A DNA stretch of 7,945 nt from Candidatus Saccharicenans sp. (GCA_024653405.1 JANLGB010000065.1:1-7945); one strand, 5' to 3'. Positions 1-7,626 are shown, counted from the first letter of the stretch. Program-made: numbers and translations. Notes: generated from the letters alone by a model not told the origin.

Positions 1-1365
1 TTTTATACCATATTGCTCCAGTTTTTTGTAGAGGTTACTCCTGGGAGTGTCGATTTCTCTGGCGGTTTTGGAGACATTCCAGTTGTTGCTCTTGAGCTTG
101 AACAGGATGAAATTCTTTTCCGCTTCTTCCCGGAAATCTTTCAGGGTCTTAATCCGGCGCAGGTCTGGCAGGAACAGGTCCTTTTCCCGCAGCAGATAGT
201 CGGGCAGGTCCTGCGGCCCGATGATTTCTTTATCGGTCAGGATGATCAATCTTTCCACCAGGTTTCGTAGTTCCCGGACGTTACCTTTCCAGGGATATTT
301 CATCATTATCTCCAGGGCCTCGGGCGAAAACTTCTTGCGGCGGAAATTATTCTCTTCCGAGTAAACGGCGCAGAAATAATCCACCAGTAAGGGTATGTCC
401 TCTTTTCTTTCCCGCAGCGGCGGCACCTGGAGCGGCACGACGTTCAGGCGAAAGTAAAGGTCTTCTCGGAAACGGCCTTCTTTCATTTCTTTTTTCAGGT
501 CCTTGTTGGTGGCCGCGATCACCCTGACATCCACCTTGATGATTTTACTGGACCCCACCCTCTGAACTTCGCCCTCCTCCAGAACCCGGAGAACTTTGGA
601 CTGAGTCTTCAGGCTCATATCCCCGATTTCATCCAGGAAGATGGTCCCGCCGTCAGCCAGTTCAAACTTACCCGACTGGCGCTCGGTGGCACCGGTAAAG
701 GCTCCTTTTTCATGGCCGAAGAGCTCGCTCTCGATCAATTCTTCTGGGATGGCGGCACAGTTAACCTGAACAAAGTTCTCGCCGGCCCTGGGGCTGAGGT
801 CATGGATGGCTCTGGCTACCAGTTCCTTGCCGGTGCCGCTTTCGCCCTGGATCAAGACGGTGGCATTGGTGGGAGCGATTTTCCGAATTTCCTGCCACAG
901 GCTGGCCATCAGCGGGTGCTGGCCGATAATTTGATACTTCTTTTCGGTCCTCTTCCTTATGTCCTGGACCGTTGTCTTTAACTTTCTGGCTTCCAGGGCA
1001 TTGCGTACGCTCAGCAGGACCCTTTCCCGGTGCAAGGGTTTTTCCAGGAAATCGAAGGCCCCCAGCTTGGTGGCTTCGACGGCCATGGCGATAGTGCCGT
1101 GGCCGGAAATCATGATGACCTCGGGCGGAAATGGCTTCTTTCTGATTTCCGACAGCAGGGTCAGGCCATCAGTATCGGGCAGCCTGATATCCAGCAGCAC
1201 CAGGTCTATTTCCGGGTGGTCTTCCAGGATCTCCCGGGCCTGGACCCCATCGCCCGCTTCATAGAAAACGTAGCCTTCGTATTCCAGAATCATCCGCAGG
1301 GACTTGCGGATGTTCTCTTCATCATCCACCACCAGCAGCCGGTGTCTTCTTTCTTTCTGGTTCAT
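1..1365 (-). CDS. Sigma-54-dependent response regulator, NtrX-like (3' end cut by window edge)
   Basis: This is a two-component response regulator that should activate sigma-54 promoters when phosphorylated by a sensor kinase not in this window. The 455 visible residues are open to base 1. The receiver domain (about 9-125) has the acidic pair D14/D15, phosphoacceptor D59 in LLDIRLPD, S87 and K109. The AAA+ domain (about 145-385) has Walker A GESGTGKE at 174-181, the sigma-54-contacting loop GAFTGA at 221-226, Walker B GGTIFLDE at 239-246 and the [12 protein letters not shown] arginine-finger region. A Fis-type helix-turn-helix lies at about 430-450 and ends ...KKLEQYGIK, so probably only a few codons are missing. 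[25 protein letters not shown] is split here as [10 protein letters not shown] and [10 protein letters not shown]; both pieces resemble NtrX, but subfamily placement is inference. The start is firm: ATG at 1365 is the only start codon downstream of an in-frame TAA at 1375-1377. No Shine-Dalgarno sequence precedes it. The gene is divergent from the M16 pair. Confidence 0.95.
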   Translation of the reverse strand, partial: MNQKERRHRLLVVDDEENIRKSLRMILEYEGYVFYEAGDGVQAREILEDHPEIDLVLLDIRLPDTDGLTLLSEIRKKPFPPEVIMISGHGTIAMAVEATKLGAFDFLEKPLHRERVLLSVRNALEARKLKTTVQDIRKRTEKKYQIIGQHPLMASLWQEIRKIAPTNATVLIQGESGTGKELVARAIHDLSPRAGENFVQVNCAAIPEELIESELFGHEKGAFTGATERQSGKFELADGGTIFLDEIGDMSLKTQSKVLRVLEEGEVQRVGSSKIIKVDVRVIAATNKDLKKEMKEGRFREDLYFRLNVVPLQVPPLRERKEDIPLLVDYFCAVYSEENNFRRKKFSPEALEIMMKYPWKGNVRELRNLVERLIILTDKEIIGPQDLPDYLLREKDLFLPDLRRIKTLKDFREEAEKNFILFKLKSNNWNVSKTAREIDTPRSNLYKKLEQYGIK

Positions 1366-1371
1366 GAGGTA

Positions 1372-1380
1372 ATTTTAACA
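1372..1380 (-). promoter_or_regulatory. Possible extended -10 promoter of the response regulator gene
   Basis: On the minus strand TAAAAT (1372-1377, five of six matches to TATAAT) is preceded by TGT, giving an extended -10 form TGN-TAAAAT. No good -35 lies 16-18 bases upstream (best hexamer about TAGCAG). The -10 ends only six bases before the ATG at 1365, so transcription would start at or next to the start codon and the mRNA would be leaderless. That would fit the absent Shine-Dalgarno sequence. An upstream start inside the 98-base divergent region cannot be excluded. Confidence 0.4.
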
Positions 1381-1411
1381 TATCCAACCGGCGTCTGCTA
1401 AAAAATATGAC

Positions 1412-1440
1412 TTGATTATTTTGAGGCCAGTTCATATATT
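1412..1440 (+). promoter_or_regulatory. Sigma-70-type promoter of the M16 gene pair
   Basis: TTGATT (1412-1417) and TATATT (1435-1440) are separated by exactly 17 bases, matching four of six and five of six consensus positions. The predicted transcription start is about 1445-1449, just ahead of the strong Shine-Dalgarno sequence GGAGGAG. This gives a leader of about 17 bases to the proposed start at 1464. The promoter therefore supports initiation near 1464 rather than at the GTG 170 bases further on. A short AT-rich inverted repeat (AAAATA 1402-1407, TATTTT 1417-1422) overlaps the -35, but it is too simple in sequence to call an operator. Confidence 0.7.
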
Positions 1441-1447
1441 TTCTATG

Positions 1448-1454
1448 GGAGGAG
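1448..1454 (+). promoter_or_regulatory. Shine-Dalgarno GGAGGAG deciding the M16 start
   Basis: This purine-rich site (GGAGGAG, followed by AAGG) lies nine bases before an in-frame ATA at 1464. It is a near-ideal ribosome binding site for a start at 1464, directly followed by codons for a signal peptide (KRITILIACLLL). No comparable site precedes the GTG at 1617. The ATG at 1445-1447 is upstream of the site and out of frame. Confidence 0.75.
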
Positions 1455-1463
1455 AAGGTTCTC

Positions 1464-2849
1464 ATAAAAAGAATAACCATACTTATAGCCTGCCTGCTGT
1501 TATTTTTAACAATTATCTATCAGTCCGGGTTATCAGGGGCCTCACTGGCCCGGCCCCGGCTGCCGGGGCCGGATGAGCCGGCCGGCTCGGAATTCAGCCT
1601 AGAAAACGGACTTAAAGTGTATCTCCTCCCCTATTCCAGATCACCGCTGTCCACTCTGGTGCTGGCCGTTCGGGCGGGTGTGGTCGAGGAAACTCCCCGG
1701 ACCAACGGCTTTTCTCATCTGCTGGAACACTGCCTCCTTTTCCGGCAATCTCACCTGATTGAGGCTGACCGACTTTTCCGGACGATAAAAAAATATGGGC
1801 TTTATTATAATGCCCATACTGAGCAGGACCTGATGTTCTTTGAACTCAGCCTGTCGAGCGAGCATCTGGAAAAAGGGCTGGAACTACTTAAAGAAGTGGT
1901 CTTCCCTTTTCATCTGACCGAGGAAGCCCTGGAAAAAGAAAAAATCATCCTGTTGAAGGAGCTGGCTGAAACCGCCCGCCAGCCGGAAAAGGTTGGGCTG
2001 GCCAGGATTTACCAGCTGGCTTTTCCTCAAAGCGGCTACGGGCTACCGGTATTCGGGCAGGAAGAAGTCATCTGGCAGGCCAACCTGGCCGACTTAAAAG
2101 ACTGGCATGAGAAATATTTTCGCCCGGACCGGGCGGCCCTGGTGGTGGTAGGCCAGTTTGACCCCGGCCGACTGCAGGCCGAGATTAGGAAGCTTTTTTC
2201 TGATCTCCAGCCTGGTCAAGAGCAGACCCGTCCTTCAGCCTCTAAGCCCAGTTTTCCTGAATCCAGCCCGATGGTAGAAATCAAAATGAAAGTCTCTGAC
2301 ACTTATCTCCTGGCCGGACTTTTTGGCCCCGACTACAACCATCCCGACCGCCTGCCACTGGACATGTTGAGCGAAATCGTCGGCCAGGGATTGAATCCAT
2401 TAATTTACCAAGCTTTTGCCGGCCAGCCGGACCTGGTCACTTCGGCCCGGTTCCACTACCTGAGTCACCAGCAAGCCGGACTGATTTTTATCTCCCTTAC
2501 CACCGGGGCGGATAAGGTGCCTGTGGCTAAAAGGCTTCTTCAGAATTTTCTGCCGCGGCTGGCTGAAATCAACTATTCTCAGAAAGACTATTTGCCGGGC
2601 CAGCAGTTGCTAGTCTTCGATTTTCTCCAGGGTGGCCAGAATCGCTTCCAGTGGCTGGCCGAAAAAATGATGGAAAACCCCCTGCTGCTGGGCCTATCCC
2701 TGGGCAAGCACCTGTTGCTGGGAGAGCCAGGACAGGCTCAGAATTACCTTGAAGCCATTAAGGCCCTGGATTCTTCCGACCTGAGGAAAGTGGCCCGCAA
2801 ATACCTGGCCAGGACCAGGGCGGTCTGGGTGGTGATTAAACCAGAATGA
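1464..2849 (+). CDS. Exported M16 family zinc metallopeptidase (catalytic member of a pair; apparent ATA start)
   Basis: This is an M16B (insulinase/mitochondrial processing peptidase-like) zinc endopeptidase, probably acting outside the cytoplasm on peptides or unfolded proteins; its substrate is unknown. Read from 1464 it has 461 residues. There is a signal peptide (basic KR at 2-3, hydrophobic 4-19, likely cleavage after SLA, residue 29), then first-strand EFSLENGLKVYLLP, and the inverted zinc motif HLLEH at 85-89. Glu166 follows the second His by 77 residues, matching the HxxEH-X76-E spacing. The C-terminal M16 domain starts at about residue 270 and ends ...AVWVVIKPE. The first conventional in-frame start is GTG at 1617, which would remove the signal peptide and first strand and has no ribosome binding site. 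The reading frame is open back to a TGA at 1422. Its stop overlaps the next gene's start (ATGA at 2846), implying translational coupling. Confidence 0.9.
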   Translation: MKRITILIACLLLFLTIIYQSGLSGASLARPRLPGPDEPAGSEFSLENGLKVYLLPYSRSPLSTLVLAVRAGVVEETPRTNGFSHLLEHCLLFRQSHLIEADRLFRTIKKYGLYYNAHTEQDLMFFELSLSSEHLEKGLELLKEVVFPFHLTEEALEKEKIILLKELAETARQPEKVGLARIYQLAFPQSGYGLPVFGQEEVIWQANLADLKDWHEKYFRPDRAALVVVGQFDPGRLQAEIRKLFSDLQPGQEQTRPSASKPSFPESSPMVEIKMKVSDTYLLAGLFGPDYNHPDRLPLDMLSEIVGQGLNPLIYQAFAGQPDLVTSARFHYLSHQQAGLIFISLTTGADKVPVAKRLLQNFLPRLAEINYSQKDYLPGQQLLVFDFLQGGQNRFQWLAEKMMENPLLLGLSLGKHLLLGEPGQAQNYLEAIKALDSSDLRKVARKYLARTRAVWVVIKPE

Positions 2850-4036
2850 AAAATAGAAATATTGTATGGTCTGGAATACTGGCGGGTCTGGTAGCCTGGC
2901 TCTTCCTAACCGCAGCCCGACCCGGCCTGGCTCAACCGCTGGCTTTTGAACTCATCAACCTCCCCAACGGAATAAAAATATTCTACCAGCAGGACCCGGG
3001 GGTGAAATTCAGCACCGTGGTTTTCCATCTGGCCGGCGGCCAATCGCTGGAAAAAACCGGCCAGAGCGGCCTGGCCTATCTGGCCACCCGGTTGATGGCC
3101 GAGGTGACAGACGAAGACAGGCTGGCCGGACTTTTAGCCAGCGGGGTTAACTTGAGCGCTGGCAGCCGGGCCGATTTTTCCATCATTAGGTTGGATGTCC
3201 CCAGCCAGCATCTCGGGCGGACCCTGGAAATAGTTGCCTCCGGCCTCAAAAAACCTCTTTTTTCCGGGCCGCGAATAGATAACGTCAGGAAGACCATGAA
3301 GCTGGAAGCCCGGAAAGAGGCCTGCCGGCTGGTTGAGTCCGCCCTGGTCTGTCTGCGACGTCAGATATTCCCCGGGAGTCCTTATAGCCAGTCTCTTTAT
3401 GGACTGGAAAGAGACCTGACCTCCCTGGGCAAGAAAGATATAAGTGGGTTTTATGAGTCCGTAGTTAGCGGCGGAGAACTCAGCCTGATAGTGGTTTCTG
3501 ACCTTGAGAAGAAAATCATCCAGGAGCAGGCCGTACAGTGTCTGTCCTGGGTGAAAAAATCAGAGCCGGCCCAAAGGAAAGTTTTCCCTGTTGCTGAAAA
3601 GAAACAGGAACCGGGCCCAGGCTCTGCCTGCGATTATTATCAGGGCCCGGCAGGTGCGGCCATAGTCCTGGCCTATATTCTGCCTGGAGAGCTGCAAGAC
3701 ATCTACCCGGCGGCCTATTTACTGGAAAAGATCATCGGTGAAGGACCCGGCTCACTCATCTGGTCTCTGCGCCAGGAGAGCGGACTGGCCTATAACTTGA
3801 ATTCGCGCCTGGAAGTGATCGGCGGGCGGGCCATATTTGTCTGTTACATGGAAACCGAGCCGGACCTGGCCCGGCCGGGACTGAATTCGCTGGAAGAAGC
3901 TTTTAACCGCCTCAGCCAGGAAGGCCTGGACCCGGAAGTCATCACCAACGGCAAAACCCTGGCCCGGAATAGCTATCGGCGTGAATCCCTGGAGCGTGAC
4001 AACCGGCTGGGAGGCGGTCAGCCCCGACCATCTTAA
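2846..4036 (+). CDS. Exported M16 family protein lacking the zinc site (partner of the upstream peptidase; 3' end disrupted)
   Basis: This is a second M16-fold protein of 396 residues as read, with a signal peptide (MKNR, hydrophobic about 6-24, likely cleavage after GLA at residue 29). A classical M16 N-terminal strand follows (LINLPNGIKIFYQQ, 36-49). Where the catalytic HxxEH should be (about 78-82) it has YLATR, so no zinc can be bound as in active members. The C-terminal domain retains the substrate-loop region GEGPGSLIWSLRQESGLAY (about 298-316). Catalytic plus non-catalytic pairs are a known M16 arrangement, such as the mitochondrial processing peptidase beta and alpha subunits. A heterodimer with the upstream protein is therefore the likely role, supported by the four-base ATGA overlap. 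The last residues (about GGGQPRPS) are not family-like. The expected tail continues in the +1 frame (see the next entry), so this copy is truncated or carries a sequence error. Confidence 0.88.
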   Translation: MKNRNIVWSGILAGLVAWLFLTAARPGLAQPLAFELINLPNGIKIFYQQDPGVKFSTVVFHLAGGQSLEKTGQSGLAYLATRLMAEVTDEDRLAGLLASGVNLSAGSRADFSIIRLDVPSQHLGRTLEIVASGLKKPLFSGPRIDNVRKTMKLEARKEACRLVESALVCLRRQIFPGSPYSQSLYGLERDLTSLGKKDISGFYESVVSGGELSLIVVSDLEKKIIQEQAVQCLSWVKKSEPAQRKVFPVAEKKQEPGPGSACDYYQGPAGAAIVLAYILPGELQDIYPAAYLLEKIIGEGPGSLIWSLRQESGLAYNLNSRLEVIGGRAIFVCYMETEPDLARPGLNSLEEAFNRLSQEGLDPEVITNGKTLARNSYRRESLERDNRLGGGQPRPS

Positions 4037-4100
4037 CAAACTGGTCCGGTCGACTTTCTCCCCCGACCGGGCTTATGAAGTCCTGGTGGTTCGGGAATAA
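4005..4100 (+). pseudogene. Out-of-frame C-terminal tail of the second M16 gene
   Basis: In the +1 frame relative to the preceding gene, this stretch encodes GWEAVSPDHLNKLVRSTF followed by SPDRAYEVLVVRE and a TAA at 4098-4100. This is the standard M16 C-terminus: a helix opened by a VTPED-like motif, then a Y/F-x-P-(E/D) turn and a final strand rich in V. The first gene of the pair has the analogous ending DLRKVARKYL...AVWVVIKPE. Only about 12 residues separate the SYRRES helix from this tail, whereas M16 domains usually have about 30 or more there. A loss of roughly 60-75 bases (3n+2) near 4005-4015 explains both the shift and the shortness better than a single inserted base. The size of the loss is inference. 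Confidence 0.8.
4044..4072. terminator. Inverted repeat at the convergent gene ends, possible terminator
   Basis: CCGGTCG (4046-4052) and CGACCGG (4064-4070) form a perfect seven-base-pair stem with an 11-base loop. The stem extends to nine pairs through one G-T wobble and one G-C pair. It sits about 30 bases before the stop of the M16 tail frame and about 30 bases past the stop of the convergent oxidoreductase gene. No uridine run follows on the plus strand. On the minus strand only a weak TTTGTT follows a few bases later. It may act as a terminator for the minus-strand gene or be a by-product of coding sequence; no other hairpin serves the tail-to-tail junction. Confidence 0.3.
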
Positions 4101-7100
4101 TCAGCCTTCAGCCAGCTTCTTATAATATTCAAACCGTTTCTTGGCTTCCTCGGCGGCCTGAGTAAACAGCTGCCGGGCCAGGTCCGGATAGTCCTGCATG
4201 ACCGAGCGGTAACGGATTTCATTCTTCAAGAAAGTCTCGTAATCCAGCTTAGGTTCCTTGGAATCAAGGATGAAGGGATTCTTCCCTTCCCTAGCCAGCA
4301 TCGGGTTGTAGCGGTAAAGGATCCAGTAGCCGGTGTCCACCGCTAGCTTCTCTTCCTGCTGCGATTTGCTCATGTCAATTCCGTGGTTGATGCAGGGTGA
4401 ATAGGCAATAATCAGAGACGACCCGTCATAGGCTTCAGCTTCCAGGAAGGCTTTCAGGCACTGGTTCATATTGGCCCCCATAGCTACTGAGGCCACGTAG
4501 ACATAACCGTAACTCATGACCATGCGCCCCAGGTCCTTCTTGATGGTTTTCTTGCCGGAAGAGGCGAATTTGGCCCGGGAGCCGGTCGGAGTGGATTTGG
4601 AAGCCTGGCCGCCGGTGTTGGAATAAACTTCGGTGTCCAGCACCAACAGGTTAACATTGCGGTTCATGGCCACCACATGGTCCAGACCGCCGAAGCCGAT
4701 ATCGTAGGCCCAGCCATCGCCGCCGATGCACCAGACGCTTTTGTCAACCAGATAATCCTGCAGTTCGGCCACCTTGGTCAGATAAGGTTTGGCGGCATCA
4801 TTTTTGGCCAGAGCCTGGGGCAGGAGTTCCTGTATTTTTCTGGCCGCAGTCCGGGCTGCTTCGCCCTTATCGTTCCAGAGCTCCTTCATCTTCTGCATAG
4901 CTTCTACCAGTTCGGGCATCGTACCGGCGGCTATGGCCGCTTCCAGGTTAGCCCAGAGCTGCCGCCGCATGGTATCAACCGCCAGCCTCATGCCAAAGCC
5001 GTATTCGGCATTGTCTTCAAACAGGGAGTTAGCCCAGGCCGGTCCTTTGCCTTCTTTATTCCTGGCATAGGGAGAAACCGGGAAGGTGCCGCCGTAGATG
5101 GAGGAACAACCGGTGGCATTGGCGATGATCATTCGGTCGCCGAAGAGTTGGGTAGCCAGCTTGATGTAGGGAGTCTCGCCGCAGCCAGCACAGGCGCCGC
5201 TGAACTCGAACAGCGGGGTCAGAAACTGGGAACCCTTGATGGTGTCTATCTTGACTCCGTCCAGGAGGCTATCGGGCAAGCTTTCAAAGAACTTTTCGTT
5301 CTCGTTCTGGCCGGCGGCCCTTTCTTCTTCGGTCGGAACCATGACCAGAGCTTTTTCCTTGGCCGGACAGGTCTCGACACACACCCCGCAGCCGACGCAG
5401 TCTTCAATGTAAACCTGGAGGCGGTATTTGAGGTTCTTATCATTCTTGGTGTTGGAAACCAGAGTATCGAAACCAGCTGGGGCCTCCTTCAGGTCGGCCG
5501 GCAGAATCTGCTTGGCCCTGACCGCGGCATGCGGGCAGACCAGAGCGCACTGGTTGCACTGGATGCAGTGCTCTGGTAACCAGCGGGGCACCTGCTCAGC
5601 GATGCCTCTTTTTTCCAGTTTGGCGGTGTTGGTGGGCACGCGCCCGTCCTCGGGCATCTTAGAAACGGGAATGGTATTGCCCTTGAAATGCATGATCGGC
5701 TCGATCACCTGGCGGGCAAAGGCGTCGGCCTCTTCCGGAATCAGGCGCGGCACCGGAGCTGACTTGGTGATGGTCTTTGGTATTGGAACTTCTTCCAGGG
5801 CTTCTAGAGCCCGGTCGACGGCCTTCAGGTTCATGGCCACCACGTCCTCGCCCTTCTTGTGGTAGGTCTTGTAGATGGCTTTCTTGATCAAGTCGATGGC
5901 CTTGTCTTCGGGCAGGACGCCGGAAATCTTGAAGAAGCAGACCTGCATGATAGTGTTGATCCTGTTTCTGAGCCCCACTTCCTGGGCGATCTTAAAAGCA
6001 TCGATGTTGAAGACCTTGATCTTCTTTTCGATGATGGTTTTCTGCATATCGGCGGTCAGGCGCTCGAAGACCTCTTCTTTGGGCCAGGTTGAATTCAGCA
6101 GGAAAACTCCGCCCTCTCTCACTCCTTCCAGGACATCATAGCGGCCGATGTAAGCCGACTTGTGCAGAGCAACAAAATCAACGGTATTCAGCAGGTACTC
6201 GGACTTGATGGGATGTTTCCCGAAGCGGAGGTGGGAGATGGTCACCCCGCCTGATTTCTTGGAATCATATTCAAAATAACCCTGGGCATAGAGGTCGGTA
6301 TTGTCGCCGATAATGGTAATAGAATTTTTGTTGGCCCCGACCGTTCCGTCAGACCCGTACCCCCAGAACTTGCAGCGCACGGTGCCTTCGGGTTCGGTCT
6401 CCAGAGCTGGTCCAACCGGCAGGGAGGTTCTGGTGACATCATCCTCAATGCCCACGGTGAAGCCATGAAAACAGGCGCCGTCCAGGTGGTCGTAAACTGC
6501 CTTGACCATGGCCGGGGTGAATTCCTTGGAAGACAATCCATAGCGCCCGCCGATGACCTTGATATCGCGGTGGCACAGGGCGGAAACCACATCCAGGTAG
6601 AGGGGCTCTCCGATGGCCCCGGGTTCCTTGGTCCGGTCCAGGACGGCAATTTTCTTAACCGTCTGAGGCACCACCTTATTGAAGGCTTTAACGGAGAAAG
6701 GCCGGTACAGGCGAACTTTAATCAAGCCGACTTTATGGCCATGCTTATTCAGGTAATCTATAGTTTCTTCGGTGGTCTCGGCCCCCGAGCCCATGATTAC
6801 TATAACTTTATCAGCATCGGGCGCGCCGAAATAGTCAAATAGCTGGTACTGGCGGCCGGTAACTCTGGCCACTTTATCCATGTATTCCTGGACAATTTCC
6901 GGGGTGGCGGCGTAATACTTATTGACCGTTTCTCGGCCCTGGAAATAGACATCCGGGTTCTCGGCTCCGACCTTCATCATCGGTTTTTCCGGGTTCAGGG
7001 CTCGGCTTCTAAAATCTTCCAGGTATTTCGGCTCAAACAGTTCAGCCAGCGTTTCATAGGGCACAATTTCTATCTTCTGGACTTCGCTGGAAGTGCGGAA

Positions 7101-7619
7101 GCCGTCGAAGAAGTGGAGGAAGGGAATCTTGCTCTTGAGGCTGGCCAGGTGACAGATGATGGCCAGGTCCATGATTTCTTGAACAGAACCGGAGCACATC
7201 ATGGCAAAACCGGTATTACGAGCGGCCATGACATCGGAATGGTCGCCGAAAATAGACAGGGACTGGCAGGCCAGCGACCGGGCTGAAACGTGAAAGACCG
7301 TCGGCAGCAGCTCCCCGGCGATCTTGTGCATGTTGGGCAGCATCAGCATCAGGCCCTGAGAGGCGGTAAAGGTGGTGGTCAGACACCCGGCGCTCAGTGA
7401 GCCATGGACGGCTCCAGCCGCACCGGCTTCTGACTGCATTTCCACCACTTCCACGGTCTGGCCGAAAATATTTTTCCGGCCCTGGGCTGACCACTCGTCA
7501 GCCATCTCTCCCATGGTGGAAGAGGGAGTGATGGGATAGATAGCAGCCACCTCGGAATAAGCATAGGCCACGTGCGTGGCCGCGGTATTACCATCAATTG
7601 CTTTGAATATTTTGGCCAT
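4101..7619 (-). CDS. nifJ: Pyruvate:ferredoxin (flavodoxin) oxidoreductase, single-chain
   Basis: This cytoplasmic homodimeric enzyme converts pyruvate, CoA and oxidised ferredoxin to acetyl-CoA, CO2 and reduced ferredoxin. At 1172 residues it has the usual length and a complete domain order. The pyrimidine-binding domain has YPITPSST (28-35, with T31), E64 in MQSEAGA and R114. The transketolase C-like domain includes RLYRPFS (303-309), followed by the gamma domain GYGSDGTVGANKNS (420-433). Two ferredoxin-type 4Fe-4S sites use C685/C688/C691/C695 and C741/C744/C747/C751. The proximal cluster uses C810, C813, C838 and C1076. The thiamine diphosphate motif runs from GGDGWAYDIGFGG (966-978) to SNTGG (1000-1004). 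All key residues are intact. The protein ends ...YYKKLAEG and lacks the long C-terminal extension of the oxygen-tolerant Desulfovibrio enzyme. The start ATG has AAGGAG seven bases upstream. Its physiological direction (pyruvate oxidation or synthesis) cannot be told from sequence. Confidence 0.98.
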   Translation of the reverse strand: MAKIFKAIDGNTAATHVAYAYSEVAAIYPITPSSTMGEMADEWSAQGRKNIFGQTVEVVEMQSEAGAAGAVHGSLSAGCLTTTFTASQGLMLMLPNMHKIAGELLPTVFHVSARSLACQSLSIFGDHSDVMAARNTGFAMMCSGSVQEIMDLAIICHLASLKSKIPFLHFFDGFRTSSEVQKIEIVPYETLAELFEPKYLEDFRSRALNPEKPMMKVGAENPDVYFQGRETVNKYYAATPEIVQEYMDKVARVTGRQYQLFDYFGAPDADKVIVIMGSGAETTEETIDYLNKHGHKVGLIKVRLYRPFSVKAFNKVVPQTVKKIAVLDRTKEPGAIGEPLYLDVVSALCHRDIKVIGGRYGLSSKEFTPAMVKAVYDHLDGACFHGFTVGIEDDVTRTSLPVGPALETEPEGTVRCKFWGYGSDGTVGANKNSITIIGDNTDLYAQGYFEYDSKKSGGVTISHLRFGKHPIKSEYLLNTVDFVALHKSAYIGRYDVLEGVREGGVFLLNSTWPKEEVFERLTADMQKTIIEKKIKVFNIDAFKIAQEVGLRNRINTIMQVCFFKISGVLPEDKAIDLIKKAIYKTYHKKGEDVVAMNLKAVDRALEALEEVPIPKTITKSAPVPRLIPEEADAFARQVIEPIMHFKGNTIPVSKMPEDGRVPTNTAKLEKRGIAEQVPRWLPEHCIQCNQCALVCPHAAVRAKQILPADLKEAPAGFDTLVSNTKNDKNLKYRLQVYIEDCVGCGVCVETCPAKEKALVMVPTEEERAAGQNENEKFFESLPDSLLDGVKIDTIKGSQFLTPLFEFSGACAGCGETPYIKLATQLFGDRMIIANATGCSSIYGGTFPVSPYARNKEGKGPAWANSLFEDNAEYGFGMRLAVDTMRRQLWANLEAAIAAGTMPELVEAMQKMKELWNDKGEAARTAARKIQELLPQALAKNDAAKPYLTKVAELQDYLVDKSVWCIGGDGWAYDIGFGGLDHVVAMNRNVNLLVLDTEVYSNTGGQASKSTPTGSRAKFASSGKKTIKKDLGRMVMSYGYVYVASVAMGANMNQCLKAFLEAEAYDGSSLIIAYSPCINHGIDMSKSQQEEKLAVDTGYWILYRYNPMLAREGKNPFILDSKEPKLDYETFLKNEIRYRSVMQDYPDLARQLFTQAAEEAKKRFEYYKKLAEG

Positions 7620-7626
7620 CTAAAAA

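Noticed and set aside
712..1401. Several 85-125 codon plus-strand frames across the response regulator
   Set aside because: All are antisense to the conserved receiver and AAA+ codons and have no ribosome binding sites or homology-like motifs.
1402..1422. AAAATA/TATTTT inverted repeat over the M16 -35
   Set aside because: It is six AT-only base pairs with a nine-base loop in an AT-rich spacer, which is easily expected by chance. It is noted only in the promoter entry.
1485..1493. Lipobox-like LIAC early in the first M16 signal peptide
   Set aside because: The cysteine would be residue 10, leaving too short a signal for lipoprotein processing. The hydrophobic stretch continues past it to an SLA cleavage site.
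1445..1573. ATG-started 42-codon frame in the M16 upstream region
   Set aside because: It is out of frame with the M16 gene, its ATG precedes the Shine-Dalgarno site, and it overlaps the signal-peptide codons. Its product (MGGEGSHKKN...) resembles nothing.
3996..4036. Programmed ribosomal frameshift in the second M16 gene
   Set aside because: No slippery heptamer or obvious stimulator is seen at the transition, and the product would still lack about 20 family-typical residues. A deletion or error explains it better.
4677..5579. 300-codon open frame on the plus strand, opposite the pyruvate oxidoreductase
   Set aside because: It lies wholly antisense to a strongly conserved gene, has no recognisable domain, and its composition follows the codon bias of the opposite strand. 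It is a shadow frame.
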